Assembly: GCF_029910655.1 (NCBI RefSeq)
Contig: NZ_CP123897.1
Coordinates: forward strand, 4,205,547 to 4,269,546
Source of the DNA: Methylomonas sp. UP202
GTDB taxonomy: Bacteria > Pseudomonadota > Gammaproteobacteria > Methylococcales > Methylomonadaceae
Length of the DNA stretch: 64,000 nucleotides
Direction of reading: 5' to 3'
Shown one piece after another: positions 62,204 to 64,000 of this stretch. Within the stretch, counting starts at the first letter, position 1, and the number at the start of each line of letters is the position of its first letter. A program made the position numbers and the translations under genes. The notes beneath the pieces were generated by a model, which was given only the letters and a program-made list of their open reading frames with translations, was not told where the DNA came from and searched no databases.

Positions 62204-64000
62204 ATGGGCTTCAGAGCGCTATTCGATCCGCAGAAGCGGTTTGTCCAGACCCTGTCTGGAATATTGTGTGTGACGCTGGCCTGGACGCCGTTTGGGGTGT
62301 CTTGGGCGGATGCGATTCAAGCCGCTGGCCAACAGGGACAGCAGACTGGGCAACAAATTCTAGGTGGGTTTAAATTTCCGCTGGATAATGGCGGTGGCGT
62401 GATGACGTTGAATCCGGGTTCGGCGCAGGTAAGCACGATCTCGATTGGCACGTTGTTTCCGGACGCCAATACCTCCAACAGCACGACTGCCAATATCACC
62501 AGCCTGTATGGCAATAATCCCGGCACGATTGCTGCCGGTTTGGATGCGCAGACCTCGTTGAACACCGAAAGCAGTGCCACCGGCAATGCCTATCGCACCC
62601 TGGTCAACAATGCCCACCAGTCGCATCCGGATCTACAAAACGATGCCATTTGGAATGCCGGCGATCAAGTTTTTGCCCATTTTACGCCTTGGGCGCAGTC
62701 GTTCTCGGACTGCACCACGGTGACGACGCAAACGGCGACCAGCCATGCGGTACAGGTGCCGGATTATCAATTGTGTCTGCGTCAACCGACCATACCGTCC
62801 AGTTGTACGGCGACGCATCAAGTCCAGGTCGAACCGCTACTGACCTATGTGTCTGGCAATGGAGGCATCTCGAGCTGCGGTCCAGGCTGTATGGATTTGT
62901 ATGTCGGTGTGGTCGGCGACAATTACTGGTCAGCCGGTTGTAGCGTGTTTACCTGGCAAGTCACTTATAACGTCATCCATCCGGAAGCGATTACCAGCGC
63001 CACGTTGCAAATGGTCGAGTTTGATGACCATGCACGGGTGTATTACGGCGGCAATCTGATTTATACGGGCTCCTCGGGCTGGGGAGGATCTTGTGAGCTC
63101 AGCAAAAGCTGGGTGGATCATCCAAATACGGATGTGACCTATGCCTTCAACAGCACCGGCAATAAGGTGTTTCGACAGGACACGATGGTCGGTGGCAATG
63201 GTGAAGGCTATTCACGGATTCGCCTGCGCTACGATGTTTCAAAGTTGATCAGCCAGGATCAATGGAGTTGGAGCGGACCGAACTGCCAAAACCTGGCCAA
63301 CGCGATTACCGATGGTATTTGCCAAGCCGGCAGTCAACTCAGTTGTACCAACGACCCTGCCAATAACACCGGCTGTTATGTCGATCCGACGTCGCAAATT
63401 CTGATTTGTGGGTCGGATTTGAGTCAAGCACCGGTGGCCAGTTCAGCCGGGATTCGTAATACCTGCATGAGTATTTCAGCATCTGGCCAATGCGACTTGA
63501 GTGCCACAGGGCAATGCTGGACCGATACCGCAGGCACGCATTGTCTGCAACCGCCGAGTGGTAATACACCGACCACGAGTTGTTCCTCTTTGGAAAGTCG
63601 CGGTTGTTCGTTTATCAAAAGTCAGTGCTTGGACGTATTGGGCTCCGGTACCTGTTGGGATAGCGTCGATACCTATGACTGTGGCCAGTCGGTGGCCATT
63701 CCCGGTATTCAAAGTACTACCCAGCAACAATGTGCGGGCCCCATTCGCTGTATGGGTGAAGACTGTGTGACGGTGAACCGTACGCAGAGTCAGGATTTCA
63801 GTAAGGCGGTAGCGTTACTGAATACCGCTCAGCAAATGGCGATGGATTTGAGTTGTGATTATGCCAATGCTGATCTGCAGCAGAAAGATCCCACCTCCTG
63901 CCAGGTATTCAAAGGCAAGGATGCGAGCTGCAAAATGGTCGGCGGCGCCTTGAATCTGGTGGATTGCTGCGAAACGCCTGCGGGTGCGATGGGGCTGGGA
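62204..64000 (+). CDS. traN: TraN mating-pair stabilisation protein (partial)
   Basis: The frame opens at ATG 62204 (a stop lies at 62180) and runs off the window after about 599 residues. It begins with a signal peptide ending near GVSWA-DAIQ. The rest is rich in Cys, Ser, Thr and Gln: pairs such as SSCTATHQ, SCGPGCMD, GCSVFTW and LSCDYANADL are typical of TraN, the outer-membrane adhesin that stabilises mating pairs. The region 61998-62203 between ginD and traN holds the right end of the GInt-like element and no gene. Confidence 0.9.
   Translation, partial: MGFRALFDPQKRFVQTLSGILCVTLAWTPFGVSWADAIQAAGQQGQQTGQQILGGFKFPLDNGGGVMTLNPGSAQVSTISIGTLFPDANTSNSTTANITSLYGNNPGTIAAGLDAQTSLNTESSATGNAYRTLVNNAHQSHPDLQNDAIWNAGDQVFAHFTPWAQSFSDCTTVTTQTATSHAVQVPDYQLCLRQPTIPSSCTATHQVQVEPLLTYVSGNGGISSCGPGCMDLYVGVVGDNYWSAGCSVFTWQVTYNVIHPEAITSATLQMVEFDDHARVYYGGNLIYTGSSGWGGSCELSKSWVDHPNTDVTYAFNSTGNKVFRQDTMVGGNGEGYSRIRLRYDVSKLISQDQWSWSGPNCQNLANAITDGICQAGSQLSCTNDPANNTGCYVDPTSQILICGSDLSQAPVASSAGIRNTCMSISASGQCDLSATGQCWTDTAGTHCLQPPSGNTPTTSCSSLESRGCSFIKSQCLDVLGSGTCWDSVDTYDCGQSVAIPGIQSTTQQQCAGPIRCMGEDCVTVNRTQSQDFSKAVALLNTAQQMAMDLSCDYANADLQQKDPTSCQVFKGKDASCKMVGGALNLVDCCETPAGAMGLG

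Noticed and set aside
1..64000. CRISPR arrays, rRNA, tRNA or ICE attachment sites
   Set aside because: No regularly spaced repeats, rRNA segments, cloverleaf-like genes or terminal direct repeats were recognised by eye.

Overview
The window is most of the conjugation half of an integrative conjugative element (or closely related plasmid) of the SXT/R391–IncA/C lineage in a gammaproteobacterium, loaded with metal-handling cargo. The transfer genes follow the SXT order: relaxase traI, coupling protein traD and a DUF4400 membrane protein (515-5231), then traL-E-K-B, dsbC, traV, traA, traC, a trbI-like gene, trhF, traW, traU (45293-56054) and traN, which runs off the right edge (62204-64000). A divergent lipoprotein gene is cut by the left edge. 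The host could be a methanotroph-like gammaproteobacterium, judging only from the style of the metal genes. No rRNA, tRNA, CRISPR array or ICE attachment site was seen.

The gap between the DUF4400 gene and traL, known as a cargo hotspot in SXT elements, holds about 40 kb in two blocks. Block 1 (5.3-26.0 kb) is metal resistance: a merR-merT-merP-metallochaperone operon without merA; a Cd/Pb-type MerR regulator with a divergent cation transporter; an MFS transporter and CorA; an mgtA-czcC-czcB-czcA operon; a divergent two-component system; a CaCA antiporter; a DMT permease with a histidine-rich tail; an unknown lipoprotein; and a decayed cation-transporter gene. Block 2 (26.9-44.5 kb) is a nickel-acquisition island. 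One long minus-strand operon encodes a HupE-like fusion, two TonB-dependent receptors, a second HupE, ExbB-like and DUF2149 proteins and a membrane-tethered CobN-like protein. It is preceded by a perfect NikR operator and ends in a strong terminator. nikR itself is next to the operator, and a plus-strand operon follows with a CopC-like protein, a c-type cytochrome lipoprotein, another HupE and several unknown exported proteins. An extra IHF-beta-like gene closes the block.

The two blocks are separated by a diverged, truncated second copy of the traL promoter, traL and half of traE, broken by the end of an IS3-family element. The intact copy lies after block 2. A 36-bp near-perfect palindrome precedes traI and both traL copies and is probably the shared control site of the transfer operons.

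Two parts of the tra region stand out. Between traA and traC is an 87-residue protein that is essentially only the PLMP/RRXRR domain of IscB, without RuvC or HNH. The 126-bp leader in front of traA can fold into several GNRA-capped hairpins inside a closing helix. Between traU and traN sits a cargo-free four-gene module of three large tyrosine recombinases plus a small coiled-coil protein, matching the ginABCD core of GInt islands and bounded by short inverted repeats.
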